The translations under genes and the position numbers were made by a program. A stretch of DNA of 64,000 bases from Marthasterias glacialis (lineage: Eukaryota > Echinodermata > Asteroidea > Forcipulatida > Asteriidae). The notes below the pieces were generated by a model that was not told the origin of the DNA, made no database searches, and worked only from the letters and a program-made list of their open reading frames with translations. Positions 34,164-47,640 of this stretch are shown one piece after another. The stretch lies in the NCBI GenBank assembly GCA_911728455.2, contig OU452231.1, forward strand, positions 2,051,001-2,115,000. The letters are read 5' to 3'. Positions within the stretch are counted from its first letter, which is position 1, and each line of letters begins with the position of its first letter.

Positions 34164-35838
34164 TGGATTTCTCTATTATTGGCAAACCAACTGAGCAGAG
34201 TTCCACGTATAAAAATCACGAATCTTACAAAGCTGTGGATGGCAAAGGTTTGGCATCAACTAAAGGGAGAGATTGCACACATACAAGTAAGTGAAAGTTT
34301 ATTCGTCACAACCTTCATCAAAATAGAATCACGAGCGAATTTACCCAAGTTCTTCGTTCAGGATTGTGAAATAACAAAGCTTATCAGCTTTATACCATAC
34401 AGCTTTAATGTGTCGTCCACTCACCCCTCCCATTTTAGTTCAGAAAGAGAAGGGACAACATCGTTCTTGTGACAGTTGACAGTTATTATTTCCCATGAAT
34501 ATATTAAAAGCTTACAATAAAGACTGATTTGTTACGCCCTGGCTCTTTTCAACTACAACGTCTTCAACTACATCTCCAATAAACCGCTAACCAATACCTT
34601 CGACAGGCACGGATCCAGGAATTTGGACGCGGGGCACGCCTTAATTATTTTAATGTTGAAAACCAAAACATCAATTTTGATATTTGTGACAATAGTTTCC
34701 GGTTTTCAGGGGTGAATATATCTAGGGAAGACAATCAGCAGTATGTTCTCTAGAGTTTGGAACAGGCTTCGCGGTCCATAGTCATAAACGCGTAGTTGTG
34801 GAATAATTTGTGTTTTTTTATTACAGAATGTTGCTTTACCCTTTCCTCTCTTTCTCTATTTCTCTCGTTATCTTATATTGATATAAGGGATCAAATTTTA
34901 CCGGGGGCACGTGACCCAGCCCTTCCCCTTGATCCGCGCCTGTTGTATCATCACACATTTGCACTTTCTAAATCACAATGATTCAAGCCAAGTAAAGTGT
35001 GCCCCTTGGATAATTCAGGATACAATGTGTGATAAACTTTAAAAAAATAATACACTGATCGTGTAATCGATACCTCGATGATTGTGTAATATTTTGCAAG
35101 CATTACTGCACAATTTCAGCTGTGATTGATAGCTAGTTTGGGATAAGAGTTTCCATATGTGTGTTTAATTTCTGGCGGCGAACAGGGGGCCAACAAGAGT
35201 ATGATCCTTGGTGGAGAGTTGATCTTGAGGGTGAGCATTGCATCAGGACCATTACAATCATCAATCGGAGAGACTGTTGCAGTAAGCCAACGTTTATATT
35301 CGTTATATTAGCCGATATGAGCAGAGTTGCGGGGCAAGACGCTCAAACATATGAATCCCGAACTCTACAATGATGTTCACATTATCGTATCCATTACTCT
35401 ACGACCTAAATCTACTAGTCCTAAAGTCCTATTGGTGCCTTTTCCTTTCAAGCACTTACATGAATTATTAAGCATGAATCTACAAGCAAAAATATATGAG
35501 AGATTTATACAGACAATGCCTTAAGACTTTCCGCCCAACCCACAATAATGATGTGCTTACCATTAATTTAATTTACAGGAGAGCGTTTGACTGGTGCCGT
35601 TGCTAGAGCAGGGATAGACCCCATCGTAACCAACAACACTATTTGCGGTGAACCAGTGACGGCTGAACAGGCTGCACCACCTGGTGGCATTATTGAGTTG
35701 AAATGTGACCCGCCAGTGAGGGCGCGCTATGTCTTTGTAGACATACCGATAGCTACGCCTCCAGCGCTGCAACTGTGTGAGGTAATGGTGAAAGAATTTC
35801 CCCTTGCAATATGTCCTCCCACAAGCAAGGGTTATTAG
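34164..35838 (+). pseudogene. Gene D: F-type lectin exons 3-5, 5' part missing
   Basis: Exons 34164-34286, 35186-35281 and 35579-35838 are intact, with good splice sites and phase-1 introns. They encode SIIGKPTEQSS, CTHT, PWWRVDLEG, NRRDCCRERLTG, ICGEPV, KCDPP, LQLCE and a stop. This is the only copy with the full RxDx4R motif plus His, the fucose-binding signature of classical F-type lectins. Intron 2 homology to gene A extends left to about 34,020, then meets the piggyBac element. No exon 1 or 2 exists between it and gene C. Either D is a 5'-truncated pseudogene or it uses an unseen upstream exon. Intron 3 and intron 4 are closest to gene A. Confidence 0.8.
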
Positions 35839-36416
35839 GGCTACAAATTACTTACACAGACTAAGACCTGGATGTGAAATTAATTAAAAGTCGATTTATG
35901 GTGACGTATTTCATAAACAACATCTTAATATTTTTAACATTTCTGGTTACAGTAATACCTATGTCTTATAAACACTACATCCTGCTCAAACATTACATCT
36001 ATATTGAGAAAGTTTTAGAGGTAGAATATAGGTATGGTCTTCATCATTTTATTTTACATTGGTATCAGTCTGAAAGCTTATTGAAGTTCATACCAGTACC
36101 AATCTTCCATAGAAATACTTCAATCCAAATTAAGTATAATCTGTTTACATGCTGAAAAGTGTGTACAGTTTTACACTATTTTCTCCTGACTCGAACGACG
36201 GATTGAACCCCACATTTTACAGGTTTATTTTTGTGTGTGAATATTCAGTCACATAAAGTAAGAACACTGCACTATCAACTTTACCGATCCCATATTTTAC
36301 CTCTGAGAGCAGATGATCATGTTGTGTCTTTAGACAAGTTTTAGTAACACTTTTTCGGATCGTTAGTCCAATGCAAAACTAAATGTATAATCGGAATAGA
36401 TTTATCATATCATTGT
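35839..36416 (+). repeat. 3' flank of gene D
   Basis: Inverted homologue of about 8940-9236 downstream of gene A (shared AGAGCAGATGATCAT and CAATGCAAAACTAAATGTAT), with an extra piece at about 35,960-36,290 lacking in A. No gene is visible. Confidence 0.6.
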
Positions 36417-37877
36417 TAAAGGGACACACCGGTTTACCGTTTACATTAAATAGTGATATAGAAAGAAAGGCAATCAATTTTAAGATGGTTGTGGTAAAAA
36501 AAAATCATCAAGGTGGCCCATATTCACGAAAAATATAAAAACCAAAAGAGGTCAAAGGTGAGTGTATACGCTTTACCAGCCGTTTTCAGTGTGAAATTTA
36601 CGCTGCAATGTCGCGGGATGTTGCAAGTAGACTGGTGCTTTTATTGTCAATATTATCACTATGTCAAGACAAGAGGATCCAGTCTGCATCTCTCCAGCAC
36701 ATTTGTGTAAACATAAACACGGTCACGGTTCCATCTTCACACATACACACAAAACTGTATTTCCTTCGAAGGGTCCGAAACAATGGAAAACGTTCCATCG
36801 ATATCCCAAGATCGTCGTAAAAAAACCATAAAGACAAACAATCCAAAGATGGTAAAACCACAAGTAAAAAGTCTTAAAAAAAACCCCGATAAACCCGATC
36901 GGAGCAAAAACAAAAACAAGAGCACCACACCACCAACAGACAACATCGCACCGTTGCGCAAACCACTGGTTAGTCGTCGTGAACATCGGACTTGTATAAA
37001 GAGTTTTGACGTCTTTATTAAGTTTATTGACTACCTCCATGATTGAAATAAACCTAGGCCTATCCAAAATTCTATGTCACAAACATGTCCATCAAAATTC
37101 CGGCAAAAAATGCATCATTCATGGTGTCATCACGATCACCGGTGAGATGTCCCTCATCGTCGTCCATCGTTTTACGTTGGCTTGACCAATGACTTCTGCC
37201 AAGCGAGCCTCCCGTTGTCGTCTAGGAGAAGTGGTCCTTATTCGAGCAGCTTTTGCCTTGGATGTCACACGTTTTTCAGTCAAAAACTTTTTTGAACGGC
37301 CTGGGCCACCGACGAGTTTTTGTTGTTTTTGGGAGGAGTTGACATCATGGTTTTCAACGCAAGACCGTGTCGTAACCCCCTCTACGTAACGTGGTACAAA
37401 CAGCTTGGTGTACAGACTAAAACTATTGATAACGAAACGTACTTGGTGGTCTGGTTCCCATTCCCTCCTGCATGTTCGTAAGCTCGCAGCTTGATGGGTT
37501 GTGGGGGAGTTCTTGCCTGGGGGAATATGCCCCTTGCAAGCCCAGCGAGCCACGACGCTGACCGTGGGATAATGCGTTGGAGTATGAATCTCGTAAGCCC
37601 CACGCTCGTGCACTGTGGAACACGCTTCCATTGACCAGACTCTGGGTTAAGATTTACGCACGTTTTTTCATAATTATGTTTAAGTTCTATCCATAATATG
37701 AATACATGCTGTCGTTCGGAAAAACCACGTGACCGTAATTTTTGGAAAAATGCTCGAAACAGGCCAAATTTGGTGGTTTCTTTTCAGGATATTTCATCTC
37801 TACTCCTCAAGACCATGTCAGGAGCTTTATATAGTTTAAAGCCCAAATTAGCCCAACGAAACCGGTGTGCCCTTCAA
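36417..37877. mobile_element. TIR element, ~1.46 kb, with two unassigned ORFs
   Basis: Ends are an inverted pair: AAAGGGACACACCGGTTT at about 36,418 and AAACCGGTGTGCCCTT ending at about 37,874. The mirrored gene A flank lacks the element, confirming insertion. Inside are a Lys/Pro-rich plus frame (36,783-37,046, 87 aa) and a minus frame (37,119-37,631, 170 aa). I recognise no transposase signature in either. A target duplication was not evident. Confidence 0.7.
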
Positions 37878-38523
37878 GTTGCACACCTTGTTGCTTATAG
37901 AAGAGATGATACGTTATTGATATTCAAAAATACGTCTTAGTTTAGACAAAATGTATAGTTGCTGAAAATATTCTGTAAATGTTTGCTTATTGCCCCACTA
38001 TAAATGTTACCAGTAAAAAAATTACACCAAGTATTTTCAGAAAATTTATACGCATATGTAAAAATCATGTTTTTAGATAGTTTTGGTCGGATCAGTTTTT
38101 GTTTAATTTTTGTGTGTATAACTATGTTGTTGTTTAATGTTTTTAAACCTTGTATATATTATTACAGGGCCATGACGTTAAACAGTTTATGACCTAATAT
38201 ATGTATCCTGTATAAATATGTTTTAATACAAAAAATAATTATGATAAATTATAAAAAAAATATGTAGATACAAGTTAGATGGGTTTTCGACATTAAATAT
38301 ATTTGGATTAATATAACTGTTCCATATCTTATGGTTTCAGTTTGCTGTACTTCTACTATTCATTTACTACCACCGACTAGGTTTGGTTCCGGTGAGAACA
38401 TATCTTGCTATGTATCTACTGCCTCAGAGCAGGTTAGGGAACTGGGGACTTTAGTTTCATAGTGGGTCGAGGATTTCCTTTAATAGTAATTATGTATTTA
38501 TTGTTATTTATCGCTGAAGAGTG

Positions 38524-38859
38524 TTTAAAGGGACACGTTGCTTACAAATATCTAGTAACATTTTGTTGCTTGGAATTGCTCATTCTCCTTTTTAATAGTT
38601 GTTCATGCAATAAGATGCGTTTACAGTGTGTTGTAGCTAGTGAGTAGTGATCCGAAAAACATCTTTTTGCCTCTCGGATATACAACCAAACTCTAGAAAC
38701 AGAAGGTGCGCCGTTTTGTGGAGTCACATAATTGGTTCTACAAATTGGTGGACCGTGTTCTGCCAGGAAATTAAACAAAATCACACAATGTCAAGGGATA
38801 TCTATGTGAATCATTGTAGCGCAAAAGTGCCAAATCAGAAGGCAGTGCGTCCCTTTAAG
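38524..38859. mobile_element. MITE, ~335 bp
   Basis: Ends TTAAAGGGACACGTTGC and GCGTCCCTTTAA are inverted copies. The site is uninterrupted in the inverted homologue downstream of gene A (about 8390-8415). The terminal AAAGGGAC is shared with the 36.4 kb element, so the two may belong to one family. Confidence 0.7.
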
Positions 38860-39480
38860 ATGCTTGTCCTAGAATGGAGACTGCTCTGATTGGTAAAACT
38901 GAATGTTGGGTGCTGAACGGCTGAGGCTTGTCACTAGACTGTTGGTTCTCATCTGGTCACAAACTTCTTGTGAGGAACAGGAACTATAAGTAGTGTATTT
39001 TGGAAATTTTGTCTAATTATATAGCTTCCCTTAGACACAGTGGCGTAACCAACGGGGAGATTAGGGTGGGGAGCCCCGTCCCCGCTGAGAACTCTTGACC
39101 CCACCTCTTGTCAACCCCAATTGACATCGAAAAAATGCATCAATACATCAAAACCACCCAAGCCACCCTCACCCCTGTGCAAATGGTCCGTTTGGGTCAG
39201 ATTCCAATCCGGTGGAGGGTTAACGTGAGATTCATACTGACACCAAAAAGTGTACAACAAGTGTGTCAATGATAGGTCCACGCCTTAATCACGATAAGTA
39301 CAGTATTTGTGATACTGAAATATTTTAATATTTTCATATTATAATGTCTTAGAGATAGCGGTTTTGAGTTAAATAGAACTTGCGCATAGATTAACTTCTA
39401 AATCATTCAGTAATTCGTGCTAATAAACTATAGGAGGAACTAAAACGATTTTATTGTCATAATCTCTAGTGGTTGTGCCA
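38860..39480. other. End of the D flank and spacer up to the right palindrome arm
   Basis: 38,860-39,060 still matches the gene A flank (about 8170-8390). 39,070-39,480 is non-coding, and I see nothing in it. Confidence 0.5.
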
Positions 39481-39897
39481 AGTTCACCATTGTTCCATGA
39501 ATAATAAATGACTGCTCACTTACCCCGTATATAAAGCAACGGCTATAAAGATATCAATAATGGATCTAAGTCCATTAAAGTCCATTAAGGAAAGGCAAGC
39601 ATAATGCGCTGTGTCCTATAGGTTGAGAGGACACGAAATTGATCGGATGTAACGGTTTGCGCATCATTCCGTTGAAAGATTCCGATGCATTGCCACTGTT
39701 CTTCCATTCAAATATTATACGTGGATCGATTTTGTGGAATATTACTTGACTGATCGATCCTTCTGTTGCCCGATCGCACTAAGACTAAGAGTAGCATAAA
39801 GTTTGACATAGGAAAAGAGGTCACATGTGCCTCGTGCATCTCTAAACCGGTTTTCATCTGTGAAATAAACAGTCAGTCGCTGAGGCCAATCCCTACA

Positions 39898-42800
39898 ATG
39901 CATTGGATGAACCTCCTTGTTTTCATATCAGGTAAGTCCACTTATAACGACAAGATTCTTGATTTTTGGCTTCTAGAAAGTTTAATTATTTTCGTACAAG
40001 TGTTTTTTCAAATGAACAAGTAATTTTTAAAATCATTAGAAACTGTTGTCTTTTGTTGACATTTAAAAAGAATAATTTATACGACGAAAACAATATAGGT
40101 TTATGTTAAAACCATAGCAACGCATCATAGATGATGCCCAAACTGTGTGCGAGATATCGAAACTGAACTTCCTTTTTTTTATTCGGGTGTCTATAAGTTA
40201 AGACGAAGTATATTCATTGAAACTTATCAATTACAAAATGTCTCCACAAGTATAATTATTGATGTATTAATTTGTGTTCCTTAATATATGTCCTATTAAT
40301 AAACACGCACAAAAACAAAAATCACTTGTATTATCTTGTTCAATGAGCTGAAAGAGAGGCAACATGTTTAACAGAATATTTTTTACTTTTAATCATTGTT
40401 ATCACGCTACAATCATGTAAACACCTCAGTAAAACAGTCAAATAAAATGTAAGCCTTTTAACTTAAAAGAAATTTAAATTTACTCACGAATTTACTGCTC
40501 TGATTAAGCCACTGATTCTCTTTTATACTAACAGAACATATTATTAGGATGGAAATGGAATCTAAACGGGAATATTTTTCGCCTGTGTGTGTGAGTAAAC
40601 ATCGCATACGAAGTGTGGACCTCAGAACAAAAGAGGTCCACACAAGGCAGGGTTCTGTGACCTTCTGTGGACTTGCACATGTCCACACAAGTTTTTTTTT
40701 TTTCTAATAGGGACGTGTACAAAAATGTTCACTGCATGAGAACAAAGGAAGGTCCACACAGTGTAACAAAAACAGGTGTGTGTGTGTGTATTTTATGATT
40801 TTATTTTGTATTATCAATTATTATGGCATTAACATTTGACTTCACGAAATAAGTTAAGATTGTTCTGGTTTTAAGCATTTGAGACTTGTCCTTTAAAACA
40901 GCGATCTTTTCAACTTGTCCTTACTATTAAGAATCCACTTTTTCCTCAATAGTCTACTTCATCACTGTAGAAGTGACAGCCAAGACGTGTCTCATTGGTC
41001 AGGTAGCAGACCGGCACGGATCCAGACTACGCTGGCTGTTGTCGGTGGGGTTCGACAGCCGATGTTTATGTACGAGTGTAATGCCGGGTGGTTTGAGTAT
41101 GCTCCCTCCAACAATGCCGACACCGTATTACATCGAGCAACCTGTCTTCACCGAAGATCAAAGACAGATTTTGAATGTGTTTGATTGTGAAGGTATACCA
41201 TTCATTTTCCAACACTTCCTCTACTTCTACTTAGTTACTCGGCAGTATCCTCAAGTAAGGACATAAAAGCCAATGAGCAATCATAGTTAAGTGTCTTGCT
41301 CAAGGACACAAGTGCCGGGACCGAGACTCGAATCCACATTGTGATGACTCAGCCACCAGAACTTGAATTCGGTGCGCAAGACCGCTCGACTACGACACGC
41401 CACCTTTTGTCAATGTTAGCGTTTTAATTAAAACAACCAACCACATGTTTTGTCTTAACTGAAATTAAGCAAAAGTGATGTTGGTCTTCCAATGCTGTTT
41501 TCAGGATTTGTACTAAGAACATTAAATTAAAACTTTATTTTTCATCCATGTACACACAACCCCTGGACACGAACATTGCAAAATATACAAGAAGACACAC
41601 CTGTATGGACTGTCATCCACACACCTATGTAGAGTAATTAGCACCCGCGCTAATTGTTGTTATAGCTAGATATTATTGTTCCACATATCTGATACACCAA
41701 TAGCAGAGCAAATCAAAGGGGGATCTGAACCTACATGATTCTGGTCACACCAAAGTCAATGTACACGTAACTACCCTCATATCAACAAAGCCACAATTTC
41801 CATGCAGTTGGTATTAGTGCATAGTATGCCTTCCCAGGTCAAAAAAAAATAAAAATAAAGGGTGTACAGACTTTCCGAACCTATAGTGCAAACCTAATGT
41901 TGTTCATTAAATGACAAGAAAGAGCATCTAGCTGGAGGTGACGTGAGACCATTGCGGACGGTAAAGGAATCATGAACGTTAATTTTTGTTTAGATGTTCG
42001 CCCACACAGTCGTGCCCCACAGGGTTAAAACTGCTAAAATTTAGTTTTTAAATATCTTTTTTTATAGACTGCAAGGAACTTAAAAGCTTTCATTTCAGGT
42101 ATTACACAAAACAATTCGCCAATGACAAGTGGTAGTTATTTCAAAACTAAGAATGAGTTACAGTAGGGATCTCGTCATTTATTCACCCCCATCAGCCATG
42201 TACAAACAATGTTGCATGTTACATGTATTTCGTTCATTGTCCGTGGCATGTGCAAAACTTTAAATTTTTGTTTTTATACACCATCATTTGTCAAAATTCG
42301 GTCAGACAAAACAAATCAGAAAAAAAAATCTTTCGGCAAATATTCATGCAACTAAATTAAGGAACATTGGTACGTTTAAAACAATTGTTTTTGTCAAAGA
42401 ATATTTGAACAAAACAAGAAACTGCGTTCACGTTTATTCGCTATACTTTCATAAATTTACCATTTCTTGTGTGTGTAAAGGCTAGCCACATAATTTAACA
42501 CAAATTATGCCAGTCATGGTCGTTGGTACCGATCGCGCATACACGGTTGTATTATTGAGGCCGTATACCGAAACAACTGACCGTGTATGATGAATTCAAA
42601 ATTAACGGGCAAAAATGTTCAAGCGAAGCAGACAAGCGCTTACAATAATTTTACTCACCCGAAGGCTGTTAATTTGCTAATTTTTCAGAGGAACTGTCCA
42701 TAATTGGGAAACCAACAGACCAGAGCTCTACGTATCGATCGAGGACATCGGCGAAAGCGGTAGATGGGAAAATTATCACCACCGAGAATGGCGTCTGTAC

Positions 42801-44235
42801 TCACACTGCTTTTGGTAACATGGATTTTTATTCTGTCAATTCCAATTTCTATTTTTACCCCTTCAAAAATAAAGTTTTTTTCAATTAAAATTTGCGCTTG
42901 AAAATTTGTTTCAGAAAGAGGATATGTAATTCTTACAGGTTGAGAGAAGACAAATGCCGTTTGCCCATCACTAGAGGGCGCTAAAGGGGTTAATCGCTAT
43001 GACAAAAACAGCAGTATTATCAATGTACACGAGCTGTTTTTTACAATGCAAAATGTGCGATGCTAATTTGGTTTGTTGATAATAAAAACCAAGTCGTACA
43101 TGTTTTTAAGGAGTGCCGTTTACTGTTTAATTACCAACCATCAAGTAATAAAACACCAGGGAAACTAACTGTGTAATTCATTTTAATTAACTTTTTGGAA
43201 TGAAGAAAGAAAAATTGACGAGAACGGGATTTCAACCTGCGGCCTGCAGATTAAAGTGCCAGTGTCATAGGGGTTTTCTCCCCCAGTGTCTGTGTCCCCA
43301 CACCATACGGTAAAACAATATGGGTTGAAAGACAATGAGTCAAAAGAGGGTGTTTATCAAATGACTGAATCACCGAGAGAGCGATTCCCCTTTAACACCA
43401 CCACTCTACCCACTGAGCTATCTAGACCTAATGTTGGCGGTCTCCCTATCAAGTACCAGCATGTCACACTAATTCACGTTTCCCTCATATTTTTGTTCAT
43501 ATAGAACCTGAGAAGGATCTTGGACCATGGTGGAGAGTAGATCTTGGCAGGGAACATTGCATCAGTAAAATAACTGTCCTCAACCGCGGGTGGTGCTGCA
43601 GTAAGTGCAACTTGTGGCTAAAATGAAATTGTAGATTGAAATGGAAATTGGACGTATAAGGCCGGAGGTCCGAATCAAGCGACTTCGGCTATGACTTTGC
43701 CCGTTGGCAACCTTTAAGTGGGATATTCGGTGTACCGGCCACTGCCGGAGCCATAAATTCAGACACAGACTCATTACCGTATCCCTTGAGACTGGAGAAA
43801 CGTTGGGAGACTTTTGAGAACACTAGGTGGCAGCAGACATACCAGGTATATCCATTGCATGCTCATTACTACGTAAACTATGACAATTTACCTGGTAAGT
43901 CTGCTGCCACTTATCGTTCCGAAGTCTCCCATTAATGGGTGCTGATAGTTGGGTCTTTGCAGATAATAATACTAATTTTTTTCGACTGTTCCTTTATAGG
44001 CGAAAGACTTGTTGGTGGTGTAGCACGAGCAGGACCAAGTGCCAACATTACCAACAACAGCCCGTGCGGTTTGCCGGTTACCAGTGAACAGGCTGCACCA
44101 CGTGGCGGTACTATTCCGTTTGAATGTGGCCCACCGTTGAGGGCGCGATACGTGAGCGTTGATATCCCGAACAGACGCGAGATTCTCAACTTTTGTGAAG
44201 TGACGGTGAAGGAAGTTACTATGGAGGTTTGCTAG
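39898..44235 (+). CDS. Gene C': Cys4 domain plus F-type lectin domain, with a different exon 1
   Basis: Exons 2-5 (40971-41192, 42689-42814, 43505-43600, 44000-44235) are intact, phase 1, and nearly identical to C: the protein differs at only a few sites, e.g. NVFDCE for NLFDCE and CGLPV for CGSPV. The canonical MTQ exon 1 is missing. The best candidate is 39898-39931, MHWMNLLVFIS followed by a GTAAGT donor in the required phase 1. With it the product is 237 residues. An in-frame ATG at 39,766 would add 44 residues. The leader is hydrophobic but very short. The lectin site keeps His and both Arg, with Trp for Asp. Exons 2-5 are certain; exon 1 is a proposal. Confidence 0.75.
40575..40797. repeat. 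Structured unit in (GT)n tracts, intron 1 of C'
   Basis: The counterpart position of the three units in gene C holds a single unit whose word is GTGTGGACC with GGTCCACAC, flanked by (GT)n at 40,584 and 40,776. Flanking intron sequence is otherwise homologous to C. Confidence 0.7.
41280..41405 (-). mobile_element. tRNA-Leu-like SINE head in intron 2 of C'
   Basis: Mirror of the copy at 28,165-28,295, with the same A- and B-box-like words. Its presence at the same site in both arms shows the insertion preceded the inverted duplication. Confidence 0.65.
43205..43430 (-). repeat. tRNA-like repeat, mirror of 26,255-26,460
   Basis: Same widely separated A- and B-box-like words on the opposite strand, close to exon 4 of C'. 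Confidence 0.5.
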
Positions 44236-45439
44236 ATTTTGAGGCGATGAATGGAGACTAACTTATACTCATTTCATTTCGTGTGACTTATTTATAGGCG
44301 TATTTTATTGAGTAGTAACTGCACTGTAAAGGAGACGCGTAAACATATTGATATTTTTTGTAGTTCTGAATTGTTAAATGACTAGTTTAATAAAACCTAA
44401 GGAAACTCGGTCAGAAACTCGATATTCTAAGAATTGTGTTGACTTTAAGCATTTTGTTAAAGATAATTTTAAAATTAATATATGGACAATTTTTAAGATT
44501 TTAGGTTTTGTTTTTGTTTTGTTATTATTTGTATTTTTTTTTCTTCTTCTTTTTTCTTTTTTGGCATTAATCCCTTAGAAAAGTCATATAAAAGAATCGG
44601 TGATTCTGACGCGGATCTATATTAAAACACAAACGGTCCAAACTCAGATTGTCGATAATGACACGGATAGGGAACAAACACGCAGCAAACGATCTTCGGC
44701 CTCCAGCATCTGACATCCAAACACAACACCCACCTGCTTTGCTGTAACCAGTATGAAATCGAAAATGAATCGATCCAAATGAGATCAATAAATTATATAT
44801 GACTACCTCAACGTCCAGCTAACATTGTTCAATATAGGCTCTGTTTATTCAACTGTGATACTTGTGATCAATTTGAATCAATAATGGTTTCTGTATCTAA
44901 TTAATTTAGAGTTAGTACGCCCTACGGTCTTTCCGTTCGATTTGGAAAAGGCAACGTTTGGTTTGATAGAGAATTATTAAGTACGATTTTAGAAGTAATT
45001 GCGATGATTTTAAAAGTATTTTTTATTTACATGCAGTTATTTTTAAACCTCCACGTCAGATTCTCCTATAAATGGCATACCAAGAGCACTGAAAGGAGCT
45101 TATTTAGGAAAATTGCAAACGGAACCTACAGTTTTAATGGCCAGAAGGACCACCAGAAAAAATGGTGCATCCCCTTCTGCCCTCCTAAACATTTACCCTA
45201 ATTTCGCCGCTGCGTAAAAATAATGAGCGTAGCAATGTTAATTTTAAGTTAATTACTCAAGGAATTTAAGTTTGTCAACTCGTCCTTCCCAAGGGCTTTA
45301 AGTCGACTGGAACAAGTTAATTAATTGATGTATCTGCCTCTTAAGGACAATAACAGGAAATGTGCTTTTACTAGTACAGTACACGAGTATGTAAGGCTAC
45401 GGGGGATTACGGTAATACCGAAATTAAAGTGATAATAAT

Positions 45440-47640
45440 AGTTCCTCACCCAATTCCAACAATGCTCGTGTGACTTGGGAAATGTCCAGACAATCATCAC
45501 AGGCTATTGAGTTGGGGGCACAAAAATCGTCATCAGATTCTACAGCTGTCTGTTGCTCGTTACACCTTACAAGACAAACACGTCAATGTCGAAAATGGAC
45601 CTCGCCATTAAAATAATGAAGAAGCTGAAAAGATCATTTTACTACACTGCTTTGTCCAACAATGGAGCCTACCGTAAGAGGTTGCATCAGCATTGGCAAA
45701 CTCCCCGCCCTGTGTTTGAATTAACCCAACAATGATTTTGTGGTAGATCTCTGGTGACCAACAACAACATTGCCCTCAATCCTCTCAGCAATGAATTACA
45801 ACGGTTGAACATTGGTAGTGTTGGAAAAGGTACTGCTCTGCCTGATAAAATTATAAGCCACCTGCCACATGGAAGATCTGAAACTGTATGCCACTACTCT
45901 TCTGATACTGGTATGAGATTTGGTATAGGTAAATGTGCGAAAATGTCAATCTAGCGAGACAAGAGAGCACAGCTTGAAAATATCAACACCACCAATAATG
46001 AAGCAGTAAAAGACATAGAAACTGGTGTAACCTTGGTGTGGAGGCGAATGTGAAACAACGGAACGAAATCTTGACAGGCCCCTTGCAGAAGGAATACACT
46101 CCGCGTATCCGTCTCATTCTGACAACTGAACTGAACAGCTGACACAAAACAACAGCCATAAACAGCTATGCTATTCCTATGAGGCAATTCATACAGATTT
46201 CGTGTCATAAGATGGCGGAAGGATGAAATACAACAGCTCGATAGAGAAACGAGAAAGCTTTTGACAAACCATCGACTACACCACCAAAGGGCAGCTGTAG
46301 AACTCTCTCCTGGACAGGATTGGAAGAAGGGGTTTTCTTCAGCTTGACTCAAAGAATGAACAACTGAACAGTGATTGCCCTGGGTGGCTATGTCGAAGAG
46401 AAAGCTGGCCGGCTCATTGGTATCCTGAAACAATCCATTTTGATAACAAACTCATTCATTCTATCATCAAACAGGCAAATGTAATCTGATATCAGAAGGC
46501 TGATACTGGTGGTCTTTCCCCATCATCAAAACAGAAATATCGCATCTATGCTGCTATTAATGCCATGAGAGATCAGTCAAAAGCTAAGCCCCTTCATGGT
46601 CAATGCTTCCATGGAGGCATCATACAAGTGGCTTCAGCATGCTCAGCTTAAACAAGAAACAGAGGGAATGGTGGTGGCTATTATGGGAGTACTATCAGTT
46701 AGTAGCGTAGTGATACTATGAATGTTAATTAAGGACGGGGTGATACTGAAGCCAGGCCGCGGCCTAAGGTTGCCAGTAACTGTTAGCCTGGCCTGAGAGG
46801 TTGAAGTCTCTGTCTGTAGTATTATGTAAGTTACTGTAATTTAATTACAATATAAACCAATTGTTTTCCTGCAAAAAGAGTTTCACTGGCCTGTTTAATA
46901 TCGAGTTATGTGCATTAGGATCCCGGCTGGCTGTCTGAAGCCATAACACTATTCAAGACCGAGTCGTGCGCTCACATTCGTATGAAGCATCTTGAAGTTC
47001 CAGGTTGCCGTCACGTGCCGAATGTGTGGAGAAGCTGCAAAAAAAAACAACAAAAAAACAAAAAAACAAAACTAAAAAACTATCCACCATATACCAGTGG
47101 ATGTTAGATGATGGCAGCCAGATATTGCATGAATAGACACAATCAAGTGTCATCAATCACCCACTGGCAGCTGTGTCGTCAGGCAGACCTCAAGACTACT
47201 TCCAAATGGCATGAGCACACCCCACAGTCTGTTACAGAAGATAACAACACGAAATTACTCTGGGACCAACCTGTACAAACATACAGCATCCACAGCCAAC
47301 AGACCAGACAGCATAGCCATAGACAAAAAGAGACACGAAGCAAAACGTTTTGAGATCAGCATCCCAGCAGACAGCAATATTAGACGCAAGCTTGGAAAAA
47401 ACATATCAAGACCTGAAGATGGAGATGGAGAAAATGTGGCATATCAAGACTTCCGTACATCTGATTATCATCGGTTCAACAGGACTCATCCTACAATAGA
47501 CCCTGAAACAGACTGAACACCTCAGAGTCTTTACACTCCTCCTCCAGTGGGCTGTTAGTCTGCAGACATGTTACATCACAAGACTTTTACTTGATGCAGT
47601 ATATTAATTTATGGCTTCCAAAATACTCATTTTGACATAG
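45440..47640 (+). mobile_element. Decayed LINE, right-arm copy
   Basis: Mirror of 22,188-24,330. On the plus strand, in order: AYRKRLHQHWQT (45,553-45,735), IALNPLSNEL with GMRFGIGKCAKMSI (45,754-45,954), and the C-terminal block with ANRPDSIAID (47,108-47,560). It is frameshifted throughout. An A-rich run at 47,038-47,075 is specific to this arm. Confidence 0.75.

Noticed and set aside
37119..37631. 170-codon minus-strand ORF as a host gene
   Set aside because: It lies wholly inside a TIR element, has no recognisable domain, and overlaps other frames of similar length.
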